A stretch of 64,000 nt of DNA from an uncultured Nocardioides sp. Lineage in GTDB: Bacteria; Actinomycetota; Actinomycetes; Propionibacteriales; Nocardioidaceae. A model generated the notes under the pieces. The model was not told the DNA's origin. It saw only the letters and a program-made list of their open reading frames with translations, and did not search any database. How positions within the stretch are numbered: the first letter of the stretch is position 1; each line of letters starts with the position of its first letter. Location of the stretch: positions 9,632 through 73,631 of the forward strand of contig NZ_CAMPGZ010000001.1 of the NCBI RefSeq assembly GCF_946885725.1, read 5' to 3'. Positions 1 to 11,399 of this stretch are shown piece by piece. Both the position numbers and the translations under genes were made by a program.

Positions 1-3651
<3,651 letters not shown>

Positions 3652-3682
3652 GGGACTCCTCGGGGACGGGGTGGGGCTTCAG

Positions 3683-3724
3683 GCGGACTTGAGCGGACTT
3701 CGAGCGGACTTCGAGCGGAACTGG
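3683..3724 (-). repeat. Tandem 11-bp repeats in the metH leader
   Basis: Four imperfect copies of an approximately 11-bp unit (GCGGACTTCGA on the plus strand) lie in the untranslated leader of metH, about 30 bases upstream of its GTG. The two central copies are identical; the flanking ones differ by one deletion and a few substitutions. The function is unknown. It could be slippage-prone sequence or part of a leader structure. Confidence 0.7.
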
Positions 3725-3768
3725 GCGGGCTCGTCAGCGTAGGCACGCCGGACGAGCGGCTCGCGAGA

Positions 3769-3803
3769 CATACCGCAGGGTGATACCACCGTCTCACAAT
3801 ATG
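3769..3803. promoter_or_regulatory. Nested dyad upstream of metH, candidate operator
   Basis: Two concentric inverted pairs occur here: outer CATA/TATG (3769-3772 and 3800-3803) and inner GTGA/TCAC (3780-3783 and 3794-3797). They lie between the divergent metH and PAC2 genes, upstream of the proposed metH -10. The spacing suits a dimeric repressor or activator of methionine genes, but I cannot name the factor. Confidence 0.3.
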
Positions 3804-3888
3804 GCGAAACGTCGTCAGCGGGGTGCCGCGCCGACCCATCTCCGCACACCTGCCGGGACGCGGGCGGGCCGCGGTCTAGGCTGATCGG

Positions 3889-4740
3889 GTGATCGAGATC
3901 GAAGAGGTGCCGGAGCTGCGCTCCCCCATCCTCATCGCCGCGTTCGAGGGGTGGAACGACGCCGCCGACGCCGCCTCGTCGGTCGTCGACCACCTGATGA
4001 AGGTGTGGAACGCCCGCGTCGTCGCGGCGATCGACCCCGAGGAGTTCTACGACTTCCAGATGAACCGGCCGGTCGTGGGCACCAACGAGCAGGGCCACCG
4101 CCGGATCACCTGGCCGTCCACGCAGCTCGCCGTCGCGTCACCCCCGGGTGCGCTGCGCGACGTGATCCTGCTGCGCGGCATCGAGCCCAACATGCGCTGG
4201 CGCCAGTTCTGCGCCGAGCTGCTGGCCGCCGCCGACGAGCTGGGCGCCGAGATCGTGGTGACGCTGGGTGCGCTGCTCGCCGACACCCCGCACACCCGGC
4301 CGATCCCGGTGACCGGCACCGCCACCGAGCCGGAGCTGATCGACAAGCTCAAGCTCGAGCAGTCCAACTACGAGGGCCCGACCGGCATCGTCGGGGTCTT
4401 CCAGGACGCCTGCACCCAGCTCGACATTCCGGCGGTGTCCTACTGGGCGGCCGTGCCCCACTACGTCGCGCAGCCGCCGTGTCCGAAGGCCACCCTCGCG
4501 CTCGTCGGCCAGCTCGAGGACCTGCTCGAGATCAGCATCCCGCTCGGCGACCTGCCCGAGGAGTCCCGCGCCTGGGAGCGCGGCGTCGACGAGCTCGCCG
4601 AGGAGGACGAGGAGATCGGCGACTACGTCCGGGCCCTCGAGGAGACCCGCGACACCGCCGAGCTGCCCGAGGCGAGCGGCGAGGCCATCGCGCGGGAGTT
4701 CGAGCGCTACCTCAAGCGCCGCGAGTCCGGCAACGACTAG
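3889..4740 (+). CDS. PAC2 family protein
   Basis: This 283-residue protein belongs to the PAC2 family, named after proteasome assembly chaperones and common in actinomycetes. Family features visible are the N-terminal [12 protein letters not shown] segment and the central [15 protein letters not shown] region. The acidic C-terminus (about 225-255) is rich in Glu and Asp. Its biochemical role in bacteria is not settled. The start is a GTG preceded by TAGGCT at 3877-3882 with six bases between, so the transcript is probably leaderless. It is divergent from metH. Its stop codon overlaps the stop of convergent mshC by three bases. PAC2 next to mshC is a familiar actinobacterial arrangement. Confidence 0.9.
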   Translation: MIEIEEVPELRSPILIAAFEGWNDAADAASSVVDHLMKVWNARVVAAIDPEEFYDFQMNRPVVGTNEQGHRRITWPSTQLAVASPPGALRDVILLRGIEPNMRWRQFCAELLAAADELGAEIVVTLGALLADTPHTRPIPVTGTATEPELIDKLKLEQSNYEGPTGIVGVFQDACTQLDIPAVSYWAAVPHYVAQPPCPKATLALVGQLEDLLEISIPLGDLPEESRAWERGVDELAEEDEEIGDYVRALEETRDTAELPEASGEAIAREFERYLKRRESGND

Positions 4741-5972
4741 AGCAGCAGGCCCAGCGAGGCGTCCGCCAGGCGTCGTACGACGTCGCCGGCGCCGGGCTCG
4801 GAGCGGTCGCCGTCGCGGGTGGCCCAGGCCCAGTCGCGGAGCGCCGTGACCGCGGTCGGGGCGTCGAGGTCGGTGGCGAGCGCGCTGTGGACCTTCTCGA
4901 CCAGGCCGGACGTGGGCGCGCCGTCGCCGGCGGCCACCGCCTCGCGGAGCGTGGCGAGCAGGTCCTCGGCCGAGGACAGGTCGGCGTCGGTCCACTCCCA
5001 CGTGTCGCGGTAGTGGTGGCGCAGCAGTGCGAGCCGGATCGCCATCGGGTCGACGCCGTCCTCGCGCAGCTTGGACACCAGGACGAGGTTGCCCTTGGAC
5101 TTCGACATCTTCTCGCCCTGGTAGCCGACCATGCCGACGTGGGCGTAGGCCTTGGCGAAGGTCAGCCCGTCGAAGGCGGCCTGCGCCTCGGAGGCGCTCA
5201 TCTCGTGGTGCGGGAAGATCAGGTCGTCGCCGCCGCCCTGGACGTCGAACGACTCACCCAGGTGGGTCAGCGCGATCGCGCTGCACTCCACGTGCCAGCC
5301 CGGCCGGCCACGACCAAGCGGACTGTCCCACGCGGGCTCGCCGGGGCGCTCGGCCTGCCACAGCAGGCAGTCGAGCGGGTGCTTCTTGCCGGCCCGGTCG
5401 GGGTCGCCGCCGCGCTCGCCGAACAGCTCGACCATCCGCTCCTCGTCGAGACGCGAGACCTGGCCGAAGCGCGGGTCGGAGTGCACCGCGAAGTAGAGGT
5501 CGCCCTCGACGTCGTAGACGAAGCCGCGGTCGCGCAGCTGCTGCACGAGCTCGACGACGACCGGGATCGACTCCACGGCCCCGACGTACTTCGCCGGCGG
5601 CAGCACCCGCAGCGCCTCCATGTCGGTGCGGAACAGCTCGGTCTCCCGCTCGGCGAGCTCCTCCCAGTCGACACCCGTGGCGTTGGCGCGCTCGAGCAGC
5701 GGGTCGTCGACGTCCGTGACGTTCTGGACGTAGCGGACGTCGTGGCCGGCGGCGCGCCAGGCGCGGTTGAGCAGGTCGAAGGCGACGTACGTCGCGGCGT
5801 GCCCGAGGTGGGTCGCGTCGTACGGCGTGATGCCGCAGACGTACAGCCGGGCGGTCCCGTCGTCCGGGGCGGTCGTCACGACCTGGCGGGTGGCGGTGTC
5901 GTGGACCCGGACCTGCGGTGCCGGAGGCAGTCCGGCGGGGTCGGGAAGGTCCGGACCGGTCCACGCGCGCAT
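4737..5972 (-). CDS. mshC: Cysteine:1D-myo-inositol 2-amino-2-deoxy-alpha-D-glucopyranoside ligase
   Basis: MshC joins cysteine to GlcN-inositol using ATP, the penultimate step of mycothiol synthesis. It is a paralogue of cysteinyl-tRNA synthetase: the HIGH-like motif appears as THLGHA near residue 53, the KMSKS motif is intact near 290, and the protein is about 411 residues without a tRNA anticodon-binding extension, as expected of MshC. Zinc-binding candidates include the Cys in YVCGITPYD and the HHE in FPHHEM. I take the ATG giving MRAWTGPDL as start, because TACGCT lies seven bases upstream (leaderless) and family members begin MRAW. The gene is convergent with the PAC2 gene and shares its stop region. 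Confidence 0.95.
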   Translation of the reverse strand: MRAWTGPDLPDPAGLPPAPQVRVHDTATRQVVTTAPDDGTARLYVCGITPYDATHLGHAATYVAFDLLNRAWRAAGHDVRYVQNVTDVDDPLLERANATGVDWEELAERETELFRTDMEALRVLPPAKYVGAVESIPVVVELVQQLRDRGFVYDVEGDLYFAVHSDPRFGQVSRLDEERMVELFGERGGDPDRAGKKHPLDCLLWQAERPGEPAWDSPLGRGRPGWHVECSAIALTHLGESFDVQGGGDDLIFPHHEMSASEAQAAFDGLTFAKAYAHVGMVGYQGEKMSKSKGNLVLVSKLREDGVDPMAIRLALLRHHYRDTWEWTDADLSSAEDLLATLREAVAAGDGAPTSGLVEKVHSALATDLDAPTAVTALRDWAWATRDGDRSEPGAGDVVRRLADASLGLLL

Positions 5973-6005
5973 GTCGGGAAGCGTAACCAACCGGTCAGGG
6001 CGGGC

Positions 6006-6806
6006 TCAGAACGCGGGCCACGGGATGGCCGGCCACTCCCCCGACGGCATCGGCATCCGGCCGAACGCCAGCAGCCACTCGCAGCGCCCCTCCAGCGCCT
6101 CGACCTCGTGTCCGGAGAGCAGCTCGTCGAGCCGCGTCCGCAGCGGGCTCGGGGTGGTCGCGACCGCGTCGAGCAGCCGCCGTACCCCGTCGGCGTCCTC
6201 CTCGGCCAGCGGTCGCTCGGCCCAGCCCCACAGCACCGTGCGCAGCTTGTCGTCGACGTGGAAGGTCACGCCGTGATCTACCCCGTGCCGGTGCCCGTCG
6301 GGCATGGCCAGCACGTGCCCGCCCTTGCGGTCGGCGTTGTTCACGACGATGTCGAAGACCGCCATCCGGCGCAGTGGCACGGAGTCCTCGTGCACCAGCG
6401 AGATCGGCCGGTCGCGCTGGTCGAAGGCGTCGAGCACGTGGAGGTATCCCTCGGGGCAGGTGCCGGCCGGCACCAGGTCGACCGGGTCCTGCGAGGTGTC
6501 GGGCTCGCGCCAGGCCTGCACCATGCCGAGCCCGGCCGGCCCGTCGCGCAGCACCGTCGGCGGCACGACGTCCCAGCCCAACGCCTCGGAGACGAGGTAC
6601 GCCGCCACCTCCCGGCGGCCCAGCGTGCCGTCGGGGAAGTCCCACAGCGGCCGCTCACCGGAGACCGGCTTGTAGACGCAGGGCACCGGCCCCGACGACG
6701 ACATCACCCGGCCGAAGAAGGTCGCGTTGGACGCGGGCATGATCCGGCCCTCGATCGTCACCTCGCCGTCGAGCAGGGCCGCGGCGGTGTCCGGCGACGT
6801 GTCCAT
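6006..6806 (-). CDS. SCO1664 family protein
   Basis: This 266-residue protein matches the SCO1664 family, which has a fold related to phosphatidylinositol 3/4-kinases but no established activity. Recognisable conserved stretches are CVYKPVSGERPLWDFPDG near residue 43 (a lysine in nucleotide-binding position), VFDIVVNNADRKGGH near 150 (the catalytic-loop-like D..NNADRK) and WGWAERPL near 190. It follows the DUF3090 gene by seven bases, so the two are probably co-transcribed. The block PAC2, mshC, SCO1664-like, DUF3090 and phosphatase recurs across actinomycetes. The substrate is unknown. Confidence 0.88.
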   Translation of the reverse strand: MDTSPDTAAALLDGEVTIEGRIMPASNATFFGRVMSSSGPVPCVYKPVSGERPLWDFPDGTLGRREVAAYLVSEALGWDVVPPTVLRDGPAGLGMVQAWREPDTSQDPVDLVPAGTCPEGYLHVLDAFDQRDRPISLVHEDSVPLRRMAVFDIVVNNADRKGGHVLAMPDGHRHGVDHGVTFHVDDKLRTVLWGWAERPLAEEDADGVRRLLDAVATTPSPLRTRLDELLSGHEVEALEGRCEWLLAFGRMPMPSGEWPAIPWPAF

Positions 6807-6813
6807 CGCCGGC

Positions 6814-7395
6814 TCAGGCCGATGCGGTACGGCGGAACCCGTTGGCCCGCGGGCAGAGGTGGCCCGACGGGTCGACCGGGCCCCCGCAGAACGGGCAGGA
6901 CGGACGCCCCGCGCCCACGACCGCTTGAGCGCGCTTGCTGAACGCCCGGGCCATGCCCGGCGGCAGCCGGACGACGAGGACCTCCTCGGGCTCCGGCTCG
7001 TCGATCTCCTCCTCGGGGGTGCCGGGCTCGACCACCGACTCCTCGGTGAACGGGAAGACCTCGACCACGACCCGCTCGTCGTGGGCGTCCCACGACAGCG
7101 TCATCGTGCCGGCCCGGAACTCCTCGTCGATCGGCTGCTCGAGCGGCGCGTTGTCCTCGAGCGCGACCGGCGACACGGCGGGGATGGTCTTCGTGCCCTC
7201 GTCGGCGCGCAGCAGCTCGTCGAGGAGCTCGTCGATCCGCTCGGCGAGCACCTGCACCTGCTGCTTCTCGAGCGCGACCGTGGTGATCCGGGCACCGGAG
7301 CGCGCCTGCAGGAAGAATGTCCGCTGTCCGGGCGGTCCGACCGTGCCCGCGACGAACCGCTCCGGCGGGTCGAAGCTGTGGATCACCGATGCCAT
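6814..7395 (-). CDS. DUF3090 family protein with C-terminal zinc ribbon
   Basis: This 193-residue protein begins MASVIHSFDPPERFVAGT, the typical DUF3090 start. It ends in a zinc-ribbon pair, CPFCGG and the Cys of GHLCPR about ten residues later. The acidic linker near 130-150 (EEEIDEPEPEE) separates the core from the ribbon. The function of the family is unknown. An ATG at 7395 is preferred: TAGGCT lies seven bases upstream, and its first three bases are also the TAG stop codon of the preceding phosphatase gene, so promoter and stop codon are superimposed. It is followed directly by the SCO1664-like gene. Confidence 0.9.
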   Translation of the reverse strand: MASVIHSFDPPERFVAGTVGPPGQRTFFLQARSGARITTVALEKQQVQVLAERIDELLDELLRADEGTKTIPAVSPVALEDNAPLEQPIDEEFRAGTMTLSWDAHDERVVVEVFPFTEESVVEPGTPEEEIDEPEPEEVLVVRLPPGMARAFSKRAQAVVGAGRPSCPFCGGPVDPSGHLCPRANGFRRTASA

Positions 7396-7405
7396 GGCAG
7401 GGAGC

Positions 7406-8167
7406 CTATGCCCGGGATCCAGGGCGCTCAGTCCCACCGTCCGCAGCACGGGAACCGGCCGAGCCGGAGCCCACGCCCCCGCCCACGGCCGCGTCGCTGC
7501 CGACCTTGCGGCGCTTGGAACGGCGCGCCCGGGGCTTGAGGTGGGACAGGTCGCCGGCAGTGGAGTTCATCGCCACCACGAACGGCCGCAGCGGCGTGTA
7601 GCGCACCACCGACAGCGACGCCGGGTCCACGACCAGCCGCTGGAACGCGTCGAGGTGCATGCCCAGCGCGTCGGCCAGGATCGCCTTGATCACGTCGGCG
7701 TGGCTCACCGCGACCCACACCGCGTCGGGGCCGTGCTCCTCCGTGACCTTCGCGTCCCACCGCCGTACGGCGGAGATGGAGCGCGCAGCCATGTCGGCCA
7801 TCGACTCGCCGTCGGGGAACACCACGGCGCTCGGGTGCGCCTGCACCGTGCGCCAGAGCTCCTGCTTGGCGAGCGTCTTGAGGTCCTGCCCGGTCCAGCT
7901 GCCGTAGTCGCACTCGAGCAGCCCGCGCTCGGTCACCGGCTTCATCCCGTTGCTCTGCGCCGCTGCGATCGCCGTGGCGGTCTCGCGGGTGCGCTCGAGG
8001 GGGCTGGTCACCACCGCGGCGAGCGGCAGCACCGAGAGCCGCTCCCCCGCAGCCTCGGCCTGCTCGACGCCGAGCGCGTCGAGGTGCACGCCCTTGCTGC
8101 GCCCGGCCAGCACCCCGCTCGCGTTGGCGGTGGTGCGGCCGTGCCGCGCCAGGATCACCGTTGCCAT
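7406..8167 (-). CDS. Histidine phosphatase, MSMEG_4193-type putative phosphomutase
   Basis: The 253-residue protein is a phosphoglycerate-mutase-like histidine phosphatase. The catalytic RHG is in LARHGRTTAN near residue 8. SPLERTRETA supplies the conserved Arg near 60, Glu appears in LLECDYGSWTG, and the second catalytic His is in VAVSHADVIKAIL near 153. The last 40 residues are basic then low-complexity (poly Gly/Ser/Ala), probably disordered. The natural substrate is unknown. The ATG at 8167 is preceded by TAGGGT with a seven-base gap, consistent with leaderless transcription from a promoter embedded in a perfect inverted repeat shared with the divergent corA-like gene. It starts the conserved phosphatase, DUF3090, SCO1664 gene run. 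Confidence 0.92.
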   Translation of the reverse strand: MATVILARHGRTTANASGVLAGRSKGVHLDALGVEQAEAAGERLSVLPLAAVVTSPLERTRETATAIAAAQSNGMKPVTERGLLECDYGSWTGQDLKTLAKQELWRTVQAHPSAVVFPDGESMADMAARSISAVRRWDAKVTEEHGPDAVWVAVSHADVIKAILADALGMHLDAFQRLVVDPASLSVVRYTPLRPFVVAMNSTAGDLSHLKPRARRSKRRKVGSDAAVGGGVGSGSAGSRAADGGTERPGSRA

Positions 8168-8170
8168 GTC

Positions 8171-8201
8171 GCCGACCCTAGGGGGTCGCCCTAGGGTCGG
8201 C
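8171..8201. promoter_or_regulatory. Divergent leaderless promoters inside a perfect 13-bp inverted repeat
   Basis: Arms GCCGACCCTAGGG (8171-8183) and CCCTAGGGTCGGC (8189-8201) are exact reverse complements around the five-base spacer GGTCG. Each arm contributes a TAGGGT hexamer pointing outwards, six bases before the plus-strand ATG at 8204 and seven before the minus-strand ATG at 8167. The only DNA between the two genes is this palindrome plus a few bases, so it is almost certainly the promoter for both. Confidence 0.75.
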
Positions 8202-8203
8202 AC

Positions 8204-9184
8204 ATGATCGTCGACAGCGCGCTCTACCGCGGCGGCGCCCGCGTGCCGCTTCCCTGCGACAAGGACGACCTGACCGCGGTCCGCGAGGCGACGACCGCGG
8301 ACGGGGACTTCGTGTGGGTCGGGATGTACGAGCCGTCCGGCGACGAGCTCGAACGCGTCGCGGAGGCGTTCGACCTGCACCCGCTGGCCGTCGAGGACGC
8401 GCTGCACGCCCACCAGCGGCCGAAGCTCGAGCGCTACGACGACGGCATCTTCCTGGTCCTCAAGACGCTCTGGTACGTCGACGAGGAGGACGCGGTCGAG
8501 ACCGGCGAGATCAACCTGTTCGTCGGCCGCGACTTCGTGGTCAGCGTCCGTCATGGAGAGGGCACCGAGCTGAGCTCCACCCGGCTGGGCCTCGAGGGCC
8601 GGGAGGCGGTGCTGGGGCACGGCCCGTCCTCGGTCGTCTACGCGATCGTCGACCGGGTGGTCGACACCTACGAGGAGGTCGTCGGCCAGCTCGAGATCGA
8701 CGTCGACGAGGTGGAGGCGTCGGTGTTCTCGCCGCAGCGCACCCAGGACTCCCGGCGCATCTACATCCTCAAGCGCGAGCTCTCCGAGGTACGGCGGGCG
8801 GTGAACCCGTTGAAGGAGCCGATGAAGCGGTTCGCCACCGGCTCCGTCCCGGCGGTGACGCAGGAGGCGGCGCCGTTCTTCCGCGACGTGGCCGACCACC
8901 TCACCCGGGTCTCGGAGGCGGCGGAGTCGCTCGACGGCCTGCTCTCGACGGCGTTCGACGCCCACCTGGCGCGGATCAGCGTCGAGCAGAACGAGGACAT
9001 GCGGAAGATCTCCGCGTGGGTGGCGATCGCCGCCGTCGGCACCCTCGTCGCCGGCATCTATGGCATGAACTTCACGCACATGCCCGAGCTGCACTGGCGC
9101 CTCGGCTATCCGTTCGCGCTGGCGCTCATGGTCGTGGCGTCGATCGTGCTCTACCGCTGGTTCAAGAAGTCCGGCTGGCTCTGA
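8204..9184 (+). CDS. corA: CorA family magnesium/cobalt transporter
   Basis: A 326-residue CorA-type divalent-cation channel of the cytoplasmic membrane. The long N-terminal cytosolic domain runs to about residue 260. Two transmembrane helices follow, the first ending in the family signature YGMNF (about 286-290) and the second being PFALALMVVASIVLYRWF near the end. The loop after GMN reads THMPEL, as expected for CorA proteins. It has the usual basic tail FKKSGWL. It is divergent from the phosphatase gene and uses the mirror-image promoter. The transported ion cannot be deduced; Mg2+ is the default for the family. Confidence 0.93.
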   Translation: MIVDSALYRGGARVPLPCDKDDLTAVREATTADGDFVWVGMYEPSGDELERVAEAFDLHPLAVEDALHAHQRPKLERYDDGIFLVLKTLWYVDEEDAVETGEINLFVGRDFVVSVRHGEGTELSSTRLGLEGREAVLGHGPSSVVYAIVDRVVDTYEEVVGQLEIDVDEVEASVFSPQRTQDSRRIYILKRELSEVRRAVNPLKEPMKRFATGSVPAVTQEAAPFFRDVADHLTRVSEAAESLDGLLSTAFDAHLARISVEQNEDMRKISAWVAIAAVGTLVAGIYGMNFTHMPELHWRLGYPFALALMVVASIVLYRWFKKSGWL

Positions 9185-9205
9185 GCGGACTCTCGGCGCC
9201 GGCGG

Positions 9206-10030
9206 TCAGGCCGACAGCACGCCGGCCGCGACCAGCAGCAGCGTGCCGCCGCCGAGCAGGATCCGGTAGATCACGAACGGCAGGTACGAGCGCGTGGTGA
9301 CGTACCTGAGCAACCACGCGATCGCGGCGTACCCGACGAGGAACGAGACGACCGTCGCGATGAAGGTGGGGCCGGGGCCGTAGGCGTTCTCGCCGTGCGG
9401 GATCTCCTTCAGCTCGAACAGTCCGGCCCCGACGACCGCCGGGATCGCGAGCAGGAAGGCGAACCGGGTCGCCGCCGCGCGGTCGTAGCCGAGGAACCGG
9501 CCCATGCTGATCGTCGCGCCGGAGCGGGAGACCCCGGGGACCAGCGCGCAGGCTTGCGCGAGACCGAGGTACACCGAGTGCCGCAGCGTCATCCGCTCGA
9601 TCGTGCGGTCCATCCGTCCGACGCGGTCGGCGACGCCCAGGATGATGCCGAGCACGATCAACGTGGTGCCGATCACCCACAGGTTCCTGAAGTTCGTCTC
9701 GATGACGTCCTTGAGCAGCACACCGAGGATCACGATCGGCAGCGAGCCGACGATGATGTACCAGCCCATCCGGCTGTCGAGCTCGCCGCGGAGCTCCGGC
9801 TTGTACAGCGACCTCACCCAGGTCGAACCGATCCGCCAGATGTCCTTGCGGAAGTAGAGCAGGACGGCCAGCTCGGTGCCGATCTGGATCACGGCGGTGA
9901 AGGCCGCGCCCGGGTCGCCCCAGCCGAAGAGCTCCGGGAAGATCCGCAGGTGCGCGGAGCTGGAGATCGGGAGGAACTCCGTCAGCCCCTGGAGCACGCC
10001 GAGGAACACGGCCTTGAGGAAGTCGAGCAC
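9206..10030 (-). CDS. uppP: Undecaprenyl-diphosphatase
   Basis: UppP dephosphorylates undecaprenyl pyrophosphate in the cytoplasmic membrane, recycling the lipid carrier for peptidoglycan synthesis, and confers bacitracin tolerance. Family motifs are complete: the (E/Q)-rich motif GVLQGLTEFLPISSSAHL near residue 10, and the P-loop-like PGVSRSGATI near 160. About eight membrane helices are predicted from hydrophobicity. I place the start at the GTG giving VLDFLKAVFLG: TAGGGT ends seven bases upstream, so a leaderless message would begin there. An ATG nine codons upstream lies before that hexamer. Length is about 274 residues, normal for the family. Confidence 0.94.
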   Translation of the reverse strand: MLDFLKAVFLGVLQGLTEFLPISSSAHLRIFPELFGWGDPGAAFTAVIQIGTELAVLLYFRKDIWRIGSTWVRSLYKPELRGELDSRMGWYIIVGSLPIVILGVLLKDVIETNFRNLWVIGTTLIVLGIILGVADRVGRMDRTIERMTLRHSVYLGLAQACALVPGVSRSGATISMGRFLGYDRAAATRFAFLLAIPAVVGAGLFELKEIPHGENAYGPGPTFIATVVSFLVGYAAIAWLLRYVTTRSYLPFVIYRILLGGGTLLLVAAGVLSA

Positions 10031-10131
10031 GGCCCACACCCTAGAGGCCGTCCCCACACCGGCCGGTCGGCGGATTCGCCCACCGGCGAGGCGACGTCGG
10101 ACCGCGGCGGCGGCCGGATACCTTTCTGCCC

Positions 10132-11079
10132 ATGCAGCAGCGCTTCCTCGGCAACACCGGGCTCCGGGTCTCCCGCATGGGACTCGGCACGCTCACCTGG
10201 GGGCGCGACACCGACGAGCACGAGGCCCGCGACCAGCTCACGGCGTTCGTCGACGCGGGCGGCAACCTGCTCGACACCGCGGCCGGGTACGGCGACGGCG
10301 CCGCGGAGGAGCTGATCGGCTCGCTCGTCGGCGACGTGGTCCGCCGCGACGACGTGGTGATCGCCACCAAGGCCGGCATCGGCCGCTCCCGCGGCGAGCG
10401 GCGCACGGACACCTCGCGCCGGGCCCTGGTCGCCACCCTCGACGCGTCGCTGCGGCGGCTCGGCGTCGACCACATCGACCTGTGGCAGGTGCACGCCTGG
10501 TCCGACGACACCCCGCTCGAGGAGACGCTGTCCGCGCTGGACTACGCGGTCGCCTCGGGGCGGGCGGCGTACGTCGGCATCTCCAACTACACCGGCTGGC
10601 AGAGCGCGCAGGCCGCGGCGTGGCAGCGCGCCGTGCCGGGACGGGCGGTGCTGGCCTCGCACCAGGTGGAGTACTCCCTGCTCAACCGACGGGCCGAGCA
10701 GGAGGTGCTGCCGGCCGCCAAGGCCAACGGGCTGGGCCTGCTGCCGTGGTCGCCGCTCGGCCGCGGTGTGCTCACCGGCAAGTACCGCACCGGCACGCCG
10801 GCCGACTCCCGCGCGGCGTCGCCGCACTTCCAGGGTTTCGTGTCCGGCTACCTCGGCGAGCGGAGCCAGCGGATCGTCGAGGCGGTCGCTCGCGCGGCGG
10901 AGGGTCTGGAGTGGACACCGCTCGAGGTCGCGCTGGCCTGGGTCCGTGACCGGCCGGGAGTGGTCGCGCCGATCGTCGGCGCCCGCACCGCGCAGCAGCT
11001 CAAGGGGTCGCTCACCGCCGAGCAGTGCACGCTCCCCGAGGAGCTGGTGGCCGCGCTCGACGACGTGTCGTCCGACTAG
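10132..11079 (+). CDS. Aldo/keto reductase
   Basis: A 315-residue NAD(P)H-dependent oxidoreductase of the aldo/keto reductase barrel family. The catalytic tetrad is recognisable: Asp and Tyr in LLDTAAGYGDG (about 46-55), Lys in VIATKAGIG (about 80) and His in LWQVHAWSD (about 118). The cofactor-binding C-terminal segment reads VAPIVGARTAQQLKGSL. It resembles the YajO/Tas-like subgroup, but the substrate is not predictable. The ATG follows TACCTT (10119-10124) by seven bases, another likely leaderless start. It stands divergent from uppP. Confidence 0.9.
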   Translation: MQQRFLGNTGLRVSRMGLGTLTWGRDTDEHEARDQLTAFVDAGGNLLDTAAGYGDGAAEELIGSLVGDVVRRDDVVIATKAGIGRSRGERRTDTSRRALVATLDASLRRLGVDHIDLWQVHAWSDDTPLEETLSALDYAVASGRAAYVGISNYTGWQSAQAAAWQRAVPGRAVLASHQVEYSLLNRRAEQEVLPAAKANGLGLLPWSPLGRGVLTGKYRTGTPADSRAASPHFQGFVSGYLGERSQRIVEAVARAAEGLEWTPLEVALAWVRDRPGVVAPIVGARTAQQLKGSLTAEQCTLPEELVAALDDVSSD

Positions 11080-11117
11080 CGAGCGAATCCCGGACAGCGT
11101 TGAACGGACGTGCCAAC

Positions 11118-11375
11118 ATGAAGGGCATGTCTCACTCAGCGCTCCACACCACCGCCCAGCGGCGGGCCCCGAGGCCGGGTGTGGAGTACGAGTTCGAACG
11201 GCTGACCATCCCGCGCGACTTCTCGCGCAACTTCGTCACGAAGCTGCTCGTCGAGCGCGCCGAGCACGGCGGCTGGGTGCTGGACCGGGTGCGGATCACC
11301 CACGACGGCACCCGCAAGGTCGTGCTGAAGCGCAAGATCATCCGGCAGCGCCGTACGACGTCGCCGCTGGTCTGA
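11118..11375 (+). CDS. DUF5703 family protein
   Basis: A small basic protein of about 85 residues with the pattern VEYEFERLTIPRDFSRNF near residue 22 followed by a basic VVLKRKIIRQRR strand. This fits the DUF5703 family of short actinobacterial proteins of unknown function. Two ATGs compete: 11118 (MKGMSHSAL) and 11127 (MSHSAL). Neither has a clear Shine-Dalgarno sequence. The reading frame is open further upstream, but that part lacks family similarity and overlaps the preceding gene. It is 22 bases from the convergent M20 peptidase. Confidence 0.75.
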   Translation: MKGMSHSALHTTAQRRAPRPGVEYEFERLTIPRDFSRNFVTKLLVERAEHGGWVLDRVRITHDGTRKVVLKRKIIRQRRTTSPLV

Positions 11376-11399
11376 GCCCGGCCCCGGCGGGCGTCAGAC

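Noticed and set aside
3652..3888. Cobalamin or SAM-IV riboswitch before metH
   Set aside because: None of the conserved core blocks of either class could be found by eye on the minus strand.
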